From contig CM035170.1 in the NCBI GenBank assembly GCA_020205615.1, positions 31,372,123-31,436,122 on the forward strand: a DNA stretch of 64,000 bases. Reading direction: 5' to 3'. Positions 36,179-46,511 of this stretch are shown one piece after another. The position numbers were made by a program, and so were the translations under genes. Positions within the stretch are counted from its first letter, which is position 1. Every line of letters starts with the position of its first letter. The stretch comes from Panax quinquefolius (lineage: Eukaryota > Streptophyta > Magnoliopsida > Apiales > Araliaceae). The notes under the pieces were generated by a model. The model was not told where the DNA came from, ran no database searches, and saw only the letters and a program-made list of their open reading frames with translations.

Positions 36179-37319
36179 CCAGCTTCGAGGGTCTACTTTT
36201 GAGCTTCATTAATTCTATGTCATGGTTTTTGTATTGGTGTTATAAAGGTTTAAACCTATAGTACGCATGCCATACAACATTTATGTACAAATATTACAGT
36301 CCAGAAACATCAAAATCGCCAGATTCCACTTGGTCAAACGTTGTCAGAAAACGTGTTCATGGAGTTTCTGGGTTTTTCCAGAAATGCTAAGTCAGGCTCA
36401 GATGGTTACTTTGACCATCCATAACATCCCACTGGTTTGATATTTAAGAGATATAAAGGTATATATCTCAAGTACACATATCATACTACACATTGGTTAT
36501 CATAACACTAACGTCTGACTTGAAGACCGGATCAAAGCGTTCCCAAAATCTTGTCGATTTGGATATTTTAAATTTCGGGTTGCCCAGATTGTGCTTGGTC
36601 ATGCCTTTGGTCAATCGGGTTTTGGCCGTGAATAAAATGAAATCTAGACATCAACTGATCATGTGATACCACTTGCAGTTAAAGACCTCATACCGGACTA
36701 CCAATCTAAAACATAAAACAAGAAAAATCAAAAACATACACGGATCAGTGGCTCTTGACATTTGCTTGTCAGACCACAAATCGTGTTCTTGACAGTTTTG
36801 GAAAAACACCAAATTAAGGCACTTTGATGCTATAGATATATGTTTGATCATCATAGATCAACATAAAACATCCATTAGCAAGATTCTAAACACAAAAACA
36901 CAAAAACTTTCTTAGCATACAAGATCAAATATAAATTTAGGGCTATACCTTCTCTTATAAAATCTTGATCTATGATCTCCTTATCTGTTTTTGGTGTTCT
37001 AGTAACTGATTATAGGACTGAATTACTTGAGGAATTCGGAGGTTCAAAAGAGAGAGGGAGTTGGTGAGAGCAAGTTAGCAATATGGAAATTTTTGTATTC
37101 TTTCTCTCTCCCAAATCAATATATATGATGATATGTTTCAAGATCTGATGTGCTGGACGATTTTAAACTGATTTGCTGGATGTTTTTAAGTCGCCAAGTC
37201 CAATGGTTAGGTTACCAACTAAAGCTCTTGGCCATTTTACAAGTTAACTAAATAAATAATGAAAAAGGGCATTTTTGTAATTAGCTAATTAATTTTAATG
37301 GCATATTTGGAATTTGTAC

Positions 37320-37850
37320 AAACCCTTAGGGTTTAGGGTTTGAACCCTTTAGGGTTTAGCAATTTGATTTTCTAAAATTTCCAAGATTTTCGAATTTCGG
37401 TTTTCAAAATAGAAAATTAATATTCCAAAATTATAATTAGGATTCAATAATTATATTAATATTTCCTAATCATAAAATTCAATCTTGCTAATTAGGATTA
37501 ATATTCCTAATTAAAATTGCTTAATTTAGCAATTAGGGTCAAAATGATTATTACGGTTTATAACCCACGAATTAGGGTTTTAATTAGAAAAATAAATTTT
37601 CTAAATTACAATTAGGGTTTGTAAAATAGAATTTAAGATAACTTAAATATAATTAGGGTTTTCTAATCATATTAAAGTTTAATAACACATTAGGCTTGCC
37701 AATTAGGATTAGGTTTTCCCAATTTAGGGTTTAGGATTCCCGAATATGAAATTAGGGTTTCGCGACGTACAATTAGGGTTTTCAAATGTACAATTGATTT
37801 TCTAAATTTGAGATTAGGGTTTCTAATCCCTTATTAGGGTTTATTAATTT
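37320..37850 (-). repeat. Telo-box cluster in solo LTR D
   Basis: About ten copies of TTAGGGTTT, usually preceded by AA, are scattered over 530 bp in the position equivalent to B's cluster at 17015-17585. In element sense they read AAACCCTAA. Confidence 0.65.
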
Positions 37851-38145
37851 TAAACCTTATCCGATCAATTATTGATCAAAATTTCTCTACAGTACATATA
37901 CATTCTCATCAATATAATTATTTTAAATTATATTTTCTACCGAATTCCTATCCAGAAATTAGGGTTAAGGTTTCTAAAGCTTGTTAAGCACACCTCTACT
38001 CTAAATTTATTAGTCAATACACAAATTGACTTTCTCGAGACTCGTATCACAGTTACTTGTCACAAAATTGATAATTAATATAAATATTAATTAAAAAAAA
38101 TTTTATTCGCAAATTTTTGATTATTCGAAATCTCAGGTTATCACA

Positions 38146-38236
38146 CATTACTTGGCACATATTCTTATTTTAAAAAAAAAAAATTTATATGCAAAATTTC
38201 TTAATTATTTATATAGAAAATATTTAGGTTATTACA
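38146..38236 (-). repeat. Element C left LTR, terminal part
   Basis: This continues the LTR interrupted at 467. It matches the last 90 bp of solo LTR B, including the A-rich run and 'atttcttatttattta'-like text. It ends GTTATTACA next to the PPT. Confidence 0.7.
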
Positions 38237-38250
38237 TTCACCCTCCCTTA
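38237..38250 (-). promoter_or_regulatory. Polypurine tract, element C
   Basis: On the minus strand it reads TAAGGGAGGGTGAA directly before the LTR. It shows that the left LTR is the 3' LTR. Confidence 0.75.
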
Positions 38251-38639
38251 TAAGGATTCCGTCCCCAGAATCACCGTTTTAAAACTCATACTTACAAGGG
38301 TACATAGCATACACACAGTCATTTCAAATAAATCTTGATCAGATTCGATTGAACCGATCTTTAACTAATCAACATTAAGCTTGAATCTCTGATTAAACGG
38401 AAGTTTGATTTCTAAAAGGACTCAAATTTCTCCTTCAAAATTTCTTTATAAAATAATTTATTATATATTGAAAAATCATGTATATCAAAATATAAAAGTT
38501 ATACGAATAATACCTGCAGTTGCATTCTTAGTCGCTACTCAGATATCTTTGACCAGTCATATTGAAAACTCTTGCGGTTGATTCTGTTGGTTTGTTTGTT
38601 GAAGTTGGTTCCACTATCTCTAGAGTCCCGCTGCCTTTT

Positions 38640-39260
38640 CCTTTATTCACACTCCCTGTATCCCCTCCCTTTATGGACAGTCCTTCACCTTATGCGCCGT
38701 TGATCCACACATGAAACACCCTTTGTTCATCCTTGGATTGGGGCAGTTGGGAGAGATATGTCCCTCCTGCCCACACTTGTGACACGCAAACTTACCCTTA
38801 AGACACTTTCCTGAGTGATTCTTTCCGTAATTCCCACACTGCGTAACCTATTTCTTTCCACCTCCTGGCCTACTTCCGGTATTCCCGAAATTATCTCCTT
38901 TTCTTTTCCCAGTCTTACTGCCACTATTTTCTTCTCCGGCTCTAGCTTGATTTGTTTCCCACCAAAAATTTGTCTCCCCTTTCATCGTATAGGTGATAAA
39001 AGTTGTCTTTTGCCCATCCGTTACTCTAGCTATCACAAAGATCTCTACACGGTCAGTTGATCCTCTAAATCTTGGTGGTTCGATTGCCTTGAAGTCTTTG
39101 AATTTTGTCGATAGATTATCTGGCTGATTTCCCACGGCTGGTAATCCCTTCTGCATAGCTTGAGCATCCATATTCACCAAATTTTGTGTCGGGTCTAGTT
39201 GTCCTCTAGCTTTGTTGACAGGTTCTTCTGCCTTTTGGTTTTGTTTTCATCTTGGTGGCA
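38640..39260 (-). pseudogene. Element C gag, shortened, with zinc knuckles
   Basis: On the minus strand the frame carries FKAIEPPRFRGSTD, IARVTDGQKTTFITYTMKGE and NFWWETNQARAG (capsid part, 38930-39090), the last at the usual 'W-W' landmark. The next 100 or more residues found in relatives are missing, and a Gly/Ser/Lys-rich linker follows. Next come one damaged knuckle (CGNYGKNHSGKC, second Cys now Tyr) and two intact CCHC knuckles, CHKCGQEGHISPNC and CFMCGSTAHKVKDC (near 38670-38790). Frame changes occur near 38850. Confidence 0.82.
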
Positions 39261-40065
39261 TTATCTGATTAAATAAAATCATGTTCATCTAACTAATTCC
39301 ATAATACTTTACACCGTATATCGTAGCACATACTGCTTTAAACATCTGTTATCCCCTTTGTGACATAAATGTCGAGAATCACTGCCACAACTTATACAAA
39401 AGTTGAGAATATTACTTTACACCCATATACTTATCATATACATATCATAGAATCATACACATTAAAGTAACACTAATACTATTTATTTCACACGCCTTCA
39501 CTAAGGATCATTTGCTTAGCATTCTATATATTCCTATTATCCTCAATAATCCATTTACACATAACTATACCTAGTTCGTCAAACCTTCCACACATTATGA
39601 GTTTAAGAACTCACCACAAACATATGAGTTCAAGAACTCGAGCAAGACCTTATATTCTTTAACTATACTTTACCTATCAGTTATACTATCATTTCTGGGT
39701 CCAGTACTACACTTTTCCAGTATAATCACCTCGTTAGGGTTGCTTTCCATGTGAGCCTCTATTTCAGCTATTGGCTTTGATATTGGCTCAGTTATGGAGG
39801 TTGAATCCTTCTTTACGACCTGAGGGTATGCTAATCCTTATCTCACATAACATCTACACCAAAAACTATCTTGATTAACACGTAGTATATACACACAGCA
39901 AAGAATAATTTTACATAAGTTAGCTTTTACTTTGTTTAGCGATGAATATTTATTCAATTCATCTTCTTTTAAACTTTATATGAGTTATTTATATTTTTGA
40001 CGTTTCTCTCTGTCCTAAAGGTTATAGCCTAAGGTCTGTCTCACCTAAGGTTTCTAACCCTAAAG

Positions 40066-40077
40066 TTTTGATACCAA
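40066..40077 (-). promoter_or_regulatory. Primer-binding site, element C
   Basis: The minus strand reads TTGGTATCAAAA, two bases from the right LTR. It matches the first bases of an initiator tRNA-Met PBS and confirms the minus orientation. Confidence 0.7.
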
Positions 40078-40079
40078 CT

Positions 40080-41078
40080 TGTAACGCCCCCAAACTCGGG
40101 TACTTGAAACTCAAGAAGTGGTTGCTTCGACACCATTTCTATGAAAGCGTAATAATACTAATAATAATAACAATAATATAAATATCAAACTTAATTTACA
40201 TATATCAAAGTCTATTCCCAAGTACGCAACCTTTACTACAATACATTATATGATAGATAATAAATATCATTGTCTTAATACTGTCTAACTATTACAAAAG
40301 ATAACATAAGATTATTCTGATTGCTTTCCTTTTTCCTTGTTCTGGCCTGAACATTCTGGTTGATCATGCTTAGCTGAAAACATTTAACTTTAAAGCAAGG
40401 ATGAGCATTTGATTTCTCAGTAAGTAATAACAACAATAAATATAAGCTGAAAGGATTAAATGTTTTCTTTGAATAACTCTTCTACAACGAATCAACAGTT
40501 GTGAAGTAAGCTGAACCAATAATAACAACATACCAAATCTATCTCAAAATTTTGAAACTACGTACTGACTATAACTGGAGATTAGTCAACAGACTATGAA
40601 CATTATTTTTTATTTTCGATATAGTTTAGCAGAACTTCATCCGCAAACTGTCATAACTTACGGGCACGAGGGTGATCATCCCAATACGCCCTGTATTGAT
40701 CAATACTACATGCAAGAACGATATTATCGTTCACTCTATCCACCTTAGGTGCACAAAAGTTTTCCCATAATCGGGAAGTTCATACTTAGTCGGGAATCCG
40801 AACCAAAACAATCTGGTTGGATACAATAACTTTCTATCTTGTTCAATAATATTTTTATGTCTAGCTGAATCAAATAGCTTAGACGACTTTTAATTCAACA
40901 TATACATACTCAAAATTAATAAGTATGTATCAACATATGATTAAATACAATGGTTATCCAAGTAGGGACACTTGTCTAACCCTATATACGAATTAATGAA
41001 CAGAATAAATATCTGAATTATACAATAATACAATGATTGAATAATGTAACAACTTGTATGAATACAAAGAATGGACAC
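40080..41078 (-). repeat. Element C right LTR (5' LTR), interrupted by element G
   Basis: It starts TGTAACGCCCCCAAAC and is homologous to 3212-3491 and 13460-14100 of solo LTR B. At 41078 it is cut by the insertion of G; the rest would lie beyond G, outside the recognisable part of this window. Non-coding. Confidence 0.75.
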
Positions 41079-41951
41079 TGTTGACGTCGGGATTTTTAGA
41101 TGTCCCTTTCTGTTACTTGTTCTTTAGTATTCTCATTTTAGGTGAGATTTATTTGAAAAAACAAGTGAAAAAGGTCCGACATGTATAATGTCGACGATGG
41201 ACTGTTAAGAGTCGCCAGTTGGTTTTTTAAATGGTTATACCAACACAACCGAGAAAAGGTTTGCACATTGACCCAGTGATGTGACACTGCTAAACGGGTA
41301 GGTGAAACTGAGGTTCATTAGGGTCCGGGGACTTGGTTATGAGGAGGGAAGGTGTTAGGCACCCCCCGACATCCGTGTTACCACGGTGACCGCCTCTTTT
41401 CGAGAAACTATTATCTGAATGTGTGTGTGTGTGTGGTCAGTGTGCTGTTATTTGGAAGTAGTGCGAGGCCTCGTTCGAACCTATATATACAGGGTTTGAA
41501 TTTAGGTAAAAATATAGTATTTAGCAAGATATAACAATGATGTTTTATAAAAAGGTTTTTTAAACCCTGATGCTCAATAGTAATTAAGACCTTTTACACT
41601 CCCATTTTATTAAGTGTTCGGCTTGATTGATTTTATTTTACATATGCGAGGCATCCATACGAAAATAATGTACAAAAATAATGCCGACTTCCTCGTGGGT
41701 ATGGAAACCATCTGAGGAAATTCAGACACCGCAGAATAATTTATAAGCTGCTTACAACTGAAAATGTCCATCACAGGAACCGAATCTAGATCCAATGGGC
41801 TGAATCTGTGATCACATGATTCCTAGGCGCACCAGATACCGCAATTTGTATGAAAGTAGTAAGCAGGTATATATATAAAAGCTGTAAATATATATATATA
41901 TATACAGACATGATCACCAACCACGAAGCACCTCCATAGGGGATCATAAAA

Positions 41952-42180
41952 GTAAATAAAGCTGTAAAATCTATCAACCGTCACGGAGGAAACTCCAGGC
42001 GGGACAAAACGTAAATAAAGCTGTAAATATGGTCAACCGCCACAAAGGGGACTCCAAGCGGGACAAAATGTAAATAAAGCTGTACAAAGCGATCAACTGC
42101 CACGAAGTAAACTCCAGGCAGGACGTAACGTAAATAAAGCTGTAAAAGCGATCAACCACCATGAAGTAAACTCCAGGTGA
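41952..42180 (-). repeat. 59-60-bp tandem repeat in element G LTR
   Basis: Four units start at 'gtaaataaagctgta' near 41952, 42011, 42070 and 42130; each contains 'gatcaac' or a close variant and 'actccaggc'. A (TA)n run follows at 42187-42231. Long tyrosine/isoleucine-rich frames on the minus strand here are repeat artefacts. Confidence 0.85.
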
Positions 42181-42182
42181 GA

Positions 42183-42233
<51 letters not shown>

Positions 42234-42283
42234 CGATAAACGCACTGGATGTAAAATCCAGGCTCATCGAACAAAGTTCGACA

Positions 42284-42316
<33 letters not shown>

Positions 42317-42641
42317 ATTGTGGTCTGACTGCTCGATGATGAGCCCAATTTCACATCGATCGTTCTACTCGCTTATATATATGTATAAATATGTGAAGAA
42401 GGGTGTGTGCAGAGATGAAGAGAAAGACTCTAAAGTGTGTGAGAAGGCTTACAGTTGACTGTCAAAGAAGACTTCTATATCTTTAGAGTGGGTAAACACT
42501 GGCTTTTGTAGGTACAAAAGGGCTATATATGAGCTCACATGTGTTTAAAATGAGAAAGTACACTGCATGGGGTAAGTGCAGAGCAAATTGGGCAGGGCTT
42601 CCTCGCTGTTTTCTCTTTCAAAATAGCCACCCCAAGCCCTC

Positions 42642-42650
42642 TATTTATAG
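42642..42650 (-). promoter_or_regulatory. TATA box, element G LTR
   Basis: The minus strand reads CTATAAATA within a short palindromic context (ccctctatttatagaggg). The position, about 925 bp from the LTR start in element sense, suits a U3 promoter. Confidence 0.55.
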
Positions 42651-43179
42651 AGGGTGGAGTCATAGTGTACCTACTATTTGAGCCATGAGTGTCTGAGAGA
42701 GGCAACCCGGGTGGGCCCGGGTTTCTCGGGTCGAGTCGTCTCGAAGTACGTTCAGTCAGGCACTGTAATGTCCACTCAAACTTTAAGAAGTTAAATCCGG
42801 GCATCCGTTTGAGGTATACAGGACCTATTTCGGACCTCCATTGTCGATAGTTGTACGATGGCATGGGACCAGAGTTTGTATGAAGTCATTGAAGATGGGA
42901 TGGTGCCCTTCGATCTTCAGGCTTCAACTTTCATCCGTTACCCCGCACAATAGTCACTCGGGATCGGTTAGTCTTGTGGGACATCATTGCGTAGAGATGT
43001 TGAGACGACATGGCATGGCATTACGTTTGCTAGATGATGATGTTGCCCCTCACCGGTGTTATCGTCGGATTGGGCTGATAAAGCAGACGTTGCTCAGGCT
43101 TCGCTGAGATTGGACTGCTGCATTTGTTGAAGGTCCTCATTGTCTTCTTTGAGGTGTGCTTGTCTTCCCGATGTTATCG

Positions 43180-43440
43180 CCGGGTTGGTACAGTGTATCT
43201 CATTGTGAGCGCCGAGATTGAAGCTGGTCGCGTTTGAAGCAAACATTTTCGAGTTATCGCCGAAACTGCATTCTTTGGGGTTATCACCAAGGTTGGTGGC
43301 TATTCCCATGGTTGGGACTGAGACTGGATACCTCGGGGTTATCTCCGAGATTAATCAGTCTTCTCCGGTGTGTGTTCCGGTATTGGATCTGCACGCCTCG
43401 GGGTTATCTCCGAGGTTGGAATTGTTACTCCCAGAGTGGG
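43180..43440 (-). repeat. Short repeats in element G LTR
   Basis: Five or six variants of 'gttatc(g/t/a)ccgagattgg', often preceded by 'cggg', are spaced 30-70 bp apart (43173, 43253, 43278, 43338, 43398). They are irregular and non-coding. Confidence 0.55.
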
Positions 43441-43573
43441 CTCTGGGGTTGATGCTGAGCTTCCGGTAGTATCCAGTATGGATATGGATTGTCTTTTAGG
43501 GTTCCCTCTTAAAAGACGAATTTGTCCTCCTGAATGTTAGTGATAGGTACAGAAAAATTTTGAGTGTCTACAG

Positions 43574-43586
43574 ATGCCCCTCTTTA
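43574..43586 (-). promoter_or_regulatory. Polypurine tract, element G
   Basis: On the minus strand it reads ATAAAGAGGGGCAT directly before the LTR start. The 'aaagaggggcat' form is common in Tat-type elements. Confidence 0.8.
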
Positions 43587-43979
43587 TCATACTCATGCAT
43601 AGCGATGCATGGGTAGGATAAAGATTCCTAGACACTTGAAACGCAACAAGACAAACATGGTACTGTATTTGCAATATGATGCATGTGTACGGGGTTGTAG
43701 CCCAACATGCTGGGGATGATTGCTGGCTCCCTGTTGCTTCAATTGGGGATTGTCAATGACGACCAGGTTTGATATGTAATCCGAATCTTTTAGGATGTTG
43801 ATGTTGGAGTTATCACCAAATTCCTGTGTTCTTGGTAACGAGTTGATCTTGAAGATGTACCTCTTATGTGTAAGAGATCTGTGGGGATAAAGCTTTGTCT
43901 GTTTGAGGATGTGTATAACATATTCCATCATCTATCCTCTTTGATAATGTTGACCTCTCCTGGTTAGTATTGCCAGAAT

Positions 43980-44470
43980 ATGTCACGATTCAGTAGGATT
44001 TACTGCCAACAGCGAATGCTATCAGGGATGCTTGACCTTCGTTGATGTGTACTTCACCGACATGTGAATCAACGACTAAAAAATCCTGTGGGATATACTG
44101 TCAAGGCTGCTTGACCTTCGCTGACGTATGAATTGATACTCAATGGGTAGATTGTCAAGGTTGCTTGACCTTCGCTGACGTGTGAATCAATAGAACATTG
44201 CGTTGTGACCCCCGTCGGGGATCCTCTGGGGAATATGAGTAATCGAGCATAAAATCCTCGAATAGCTTTAGAGCTCTGATAGGTTTAATCGCTATCGGCT
44301 GAGATAATGTCAAGGCTGCTTGACCTTTGTTGATATGTGTCAACGGCTTGAATGCACATTTTAATCACCTGCTGGGACTTCACGTTGTAACCCCCGTCGG
44401 GGATCTATGTTGTAACCCCTGTCGGGGACCTACATTGTAACCCCTGTCGGGGACTCATTTAGGGGAATGA
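43980..44470 (-). repeat. Two interleaved repeat families in element G 3' region
   Basis: One family is 'gtcaaggctgcttgaccttc' followed by 'gctgacgtgtgaatcaa', with copies near 44027, 44100, 44154 and 44308. The other is 'gttgtaacccccgtcgggga', with copies near 44202, 44384, 44409 and 44434. Both are self-complementary: gtcaag/cttgac, and CCCC followed by CGGGG. The surrounding 43590-45046 shows no coding domain on the minus strand. Confidence 0.7.
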
Positions 44471-45046
44471 CCCAGAGTTTGGTGGCATCAGACCTGTACA
44501 AGGTATTGCCGGATGTGGTTTGTGACAAATGAGATCATTGGCAGAGTATACTTCATGTTCGGGTGACTACCAATGAATGATGTGCAGACTCAAAGTTTCA
44601 TCTGAGAAGGCCAAGATTGTATGTTGTTTTGCTCAATCGCGTGGCATTTTTATTCTCGATTTGACCTTTCTAGTCCGCAAGAACTCCTTTGTAACTCGAA
44701 CTGGACCGAGCCGGAGGGATGGGGCTCACATAGGGGTGCCGTAGGTGTTTGTTGGGTGTATGTGACCCATTTCCATGTATTTATAGCTGTACAGAGATGA
44801 TGTATTAGATGATGATATACTTAGGAATGTATGCACAATTTTTCCATTCCTTATATCATATTGCCATCTATTATCTGCTATGCACGTATCATGTTATGCA
44901 TATGTATGTATGTCCAAAGATATTCGGCATTGACCCCTGGATGGTCTTATGACACGACCCTCACAGATATCTTCTTCGACAGTTAGCCGTATAGATCATA
45001 CCCCACCATCATTGGTGGCATTGGGTATCGATCGTGGTATGATAGT

Positions 45047-46511
45047 ATGTCACCACCAGACAGGGTGATTGTAGATCATTTGCTGTAGCATACCATGACC
45101 TTATTGATGTTTCAGGTTCTCGCATGGTTTGTGGATGGGATGCTAGAGCATTGGGTACCAGATAGGCAGGTCTTCCGATTCGGGACCCATGAGTTGACTC
45201 CTACTTTAGAGGAGTATGCATGATTGACGATACTGCCTTTAGACAGACCATGTGTGCACATGGCTTTGGGAGACATGAGTAGACGATTCATGACTTTCAC
45301 TGGATTGCGGCACAGAGTAGTTCAGGATGAGCTGACATCTGGCCACGTGATATCCCAACATTTTTTGTATGATATATTTGGCTCGGAGGATAGCTATTCA
45401 TGACATTCTGGGGATTTCACCCCACCGGAGGACCATTGGCGTGTGGCCAGGGTTGATGTACTGATGTTATGCCTATTGTCGTATGTCTATATGCCACGGT
45501 ACATGGATGAGATAGACATAGGTGTCATCATGGCCATGAGAGCTCTCAGGGAGGGTCGCACCATTGTACCTATGATTGTAACAGAGACCCTGTGGTCAGC
45601 ATCCTCGTGCTGCACTTATCCGACAGGAGTGTTCACGGGTAGTTCGGTCATGTTGTATGTGTGGTTTATATCACACTTGAGACCGATTGGCACTCTTAGA
45701 TGGCATGGGTATGGGTTCACCCATGATATAGCCATGTCATACTCCTTTCAGCCATCGGAGTGTATAGATGTTCTGTCTTGGTCCTCATTTTTGGCAGATA
45801 TCAGAGATCCATTCAGCATATTGCCGTGTTCGGGGCTTAGCTCACCATACAGCTTCATTACTCATGCTCTGGGCATGGACTACCTCCCTCTGGCTGGATT
45901 GAGAGGTGCGACTACTTAGCACCCATTGGCCGTGATGTCACAGTTTGACCAGTTCCAGGACTTTCATCCTTTTGAGGGGGCGATAGGTTAGTGTTCAGCT
46001 TCTCGATATCTCTCAGCAGAAAGGACCGATCCCGGGTGTATGCTTGTTGGGATCAGCATGAGATAGCCAATTTTTCTATCAGTCATCCATGTTGTTCTGT
46101 AGAGTATTCTGCATGGATGGAGACAGAGATTTTATCGGTTGCGGTAGTGTCCACAGTACCGGATAGTGAGTCAGATGATGTAGAGCCCATGGAGGACATA
46201 GATTCATACATCGAGGAGGAGCCCGCTGCTGGGTTGCCAACATTTCTTTCGAATTCTCCCAATCTTAAAATCTTTGTTGTGATTCAACACTCAAGACAAG
46301 ATTTTGAGCGAGTCTTCATCTGATGACCTTTGAGAGAGATCAGGCTCGATCTATGATGTTGACTGCTCTTGATGGGAGAGACGCCGCTCTATTAGAGAGA
46401 GATGAGGCATTAGCTCGCAGAGATGCCGCTGTTGCTGAACGGGATGAGGCTAGATCAACCAGAGACACAATGATAGTTGAGCGGGATAGTCTTATTTCTT
46501 GCGGGATGTAG
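45047..46511 (+). pseudogene. Antisense ORF of element G: DUF7745/plant-mobile-domain-like with coiled-coil tail
   Basis: On the plus strand, opposite to gag-pol, one frame runs from an ATG at 45047 to 45919 broken by only two types of stop (TAG near 45086; TGA near 45220 and 45401). It carries GMLEHWVPDRQVFRFG, THELTPTLEEYA, LLSYVYMPRYMDEIDIGVIM, ALREGRTIVPMIVTETLWSA and FISHLRPIGTLRWHGYG. The 'F.FG..ELTPTLEEYA' landmark is typical of plant DUF7745/plant-mobile-domain-like proteins. After frame changes the tail (46323-46511) is a charged repeat (RDAALLERDEALARRDAAV) likely to form a coiled coil. Antisense ORFs are reported for several Tat elements; function is unknown. Confidence 0.7.

Larger units (their letters stand above)
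468..38145 (-). mobile_element. Solo LTR D (split by element A)
   Basis: D starts TGTGACACCCCCAAATCC at 468, breaks at 616, resumes at 33575 and ends GGTTATCACA at 38145, about 4.72 kb of its own sequence. It is flanked by cgtta (463-467) and catta (38146-38150), a 5-bp TSD with one transition. No internal region or second LTR is present, so it is a solo LTR, presumably left by LTR-LTR recombination. Layout resembles B and C: an AT-rich block of TTTAAAATGATT-type repeats (34980-35880), a mid segment with 'ttctgggt' motifs, and a stretch rich in TTAGGGTTT. Reading in the same sense as C puts it on the minus strand. Confidence 0.7.
33575..38145 (-). repeat. Main body of solo LTR D
   Basis: Non-coding. 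33575-34930 is moderately complex sequence. 34980-35880 is AT-rich with repeated 'tttaaaatgattttt' and 'tattaaaagtta' motifs, parallel to B's 14480-15600. 35880-36900 includes several 'tttctgggt' motifs and a near-perfect inverted repeat at 36149-36178. 37320-37850 is rich in TTAGGGTTT. I see no protein domain on either strand. Confidence 0.7.
38237..40079 (-). mobile_element. Element C interior: gag-only, LARD-like
   Basis: Only 1.84 kb separate C's LTRs. On the minus strand a PBS (40066-40077) and leader are followed by a shortened gag (38640-39260). A few residues of the protease start follow (RVFNMT region near 38560), then non-coding sequence, then a pol C-terminal tail fragment (near 38250-38275) and the PPT at 38237-38250. 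RT, RNase H and integrase are absent. With LTRs near 5 kb this resembles a large retrotransposon derivative that depends on an autonomous relative. Confidence 0.75.
41079..43572 (-). repeat. Element G 3' LTR
   Basis: About 2494 bp, bounded by TGTTGACGTCGGG on the left and GAGTGTCTACA on the right; in element sense it begins TGTAGACACTC. Its first 800 bp (41079-41880) match 57326-58127. Inside are a 59-60-bp tandem repeat (41952-42180), AT microsatellites (42187-42231 and 42290-42316), a TATA box (42642-42650) and a run of 'ggggttatctccgag' variants (43180-43440). Confidence 0.85.

Noticed and set aside
41786..42354. Minus-strand frames rich in YIYIYI
   Set aside because: They are translations of (TA)n microsatellites and the 60-bp repeat of G's LTR.
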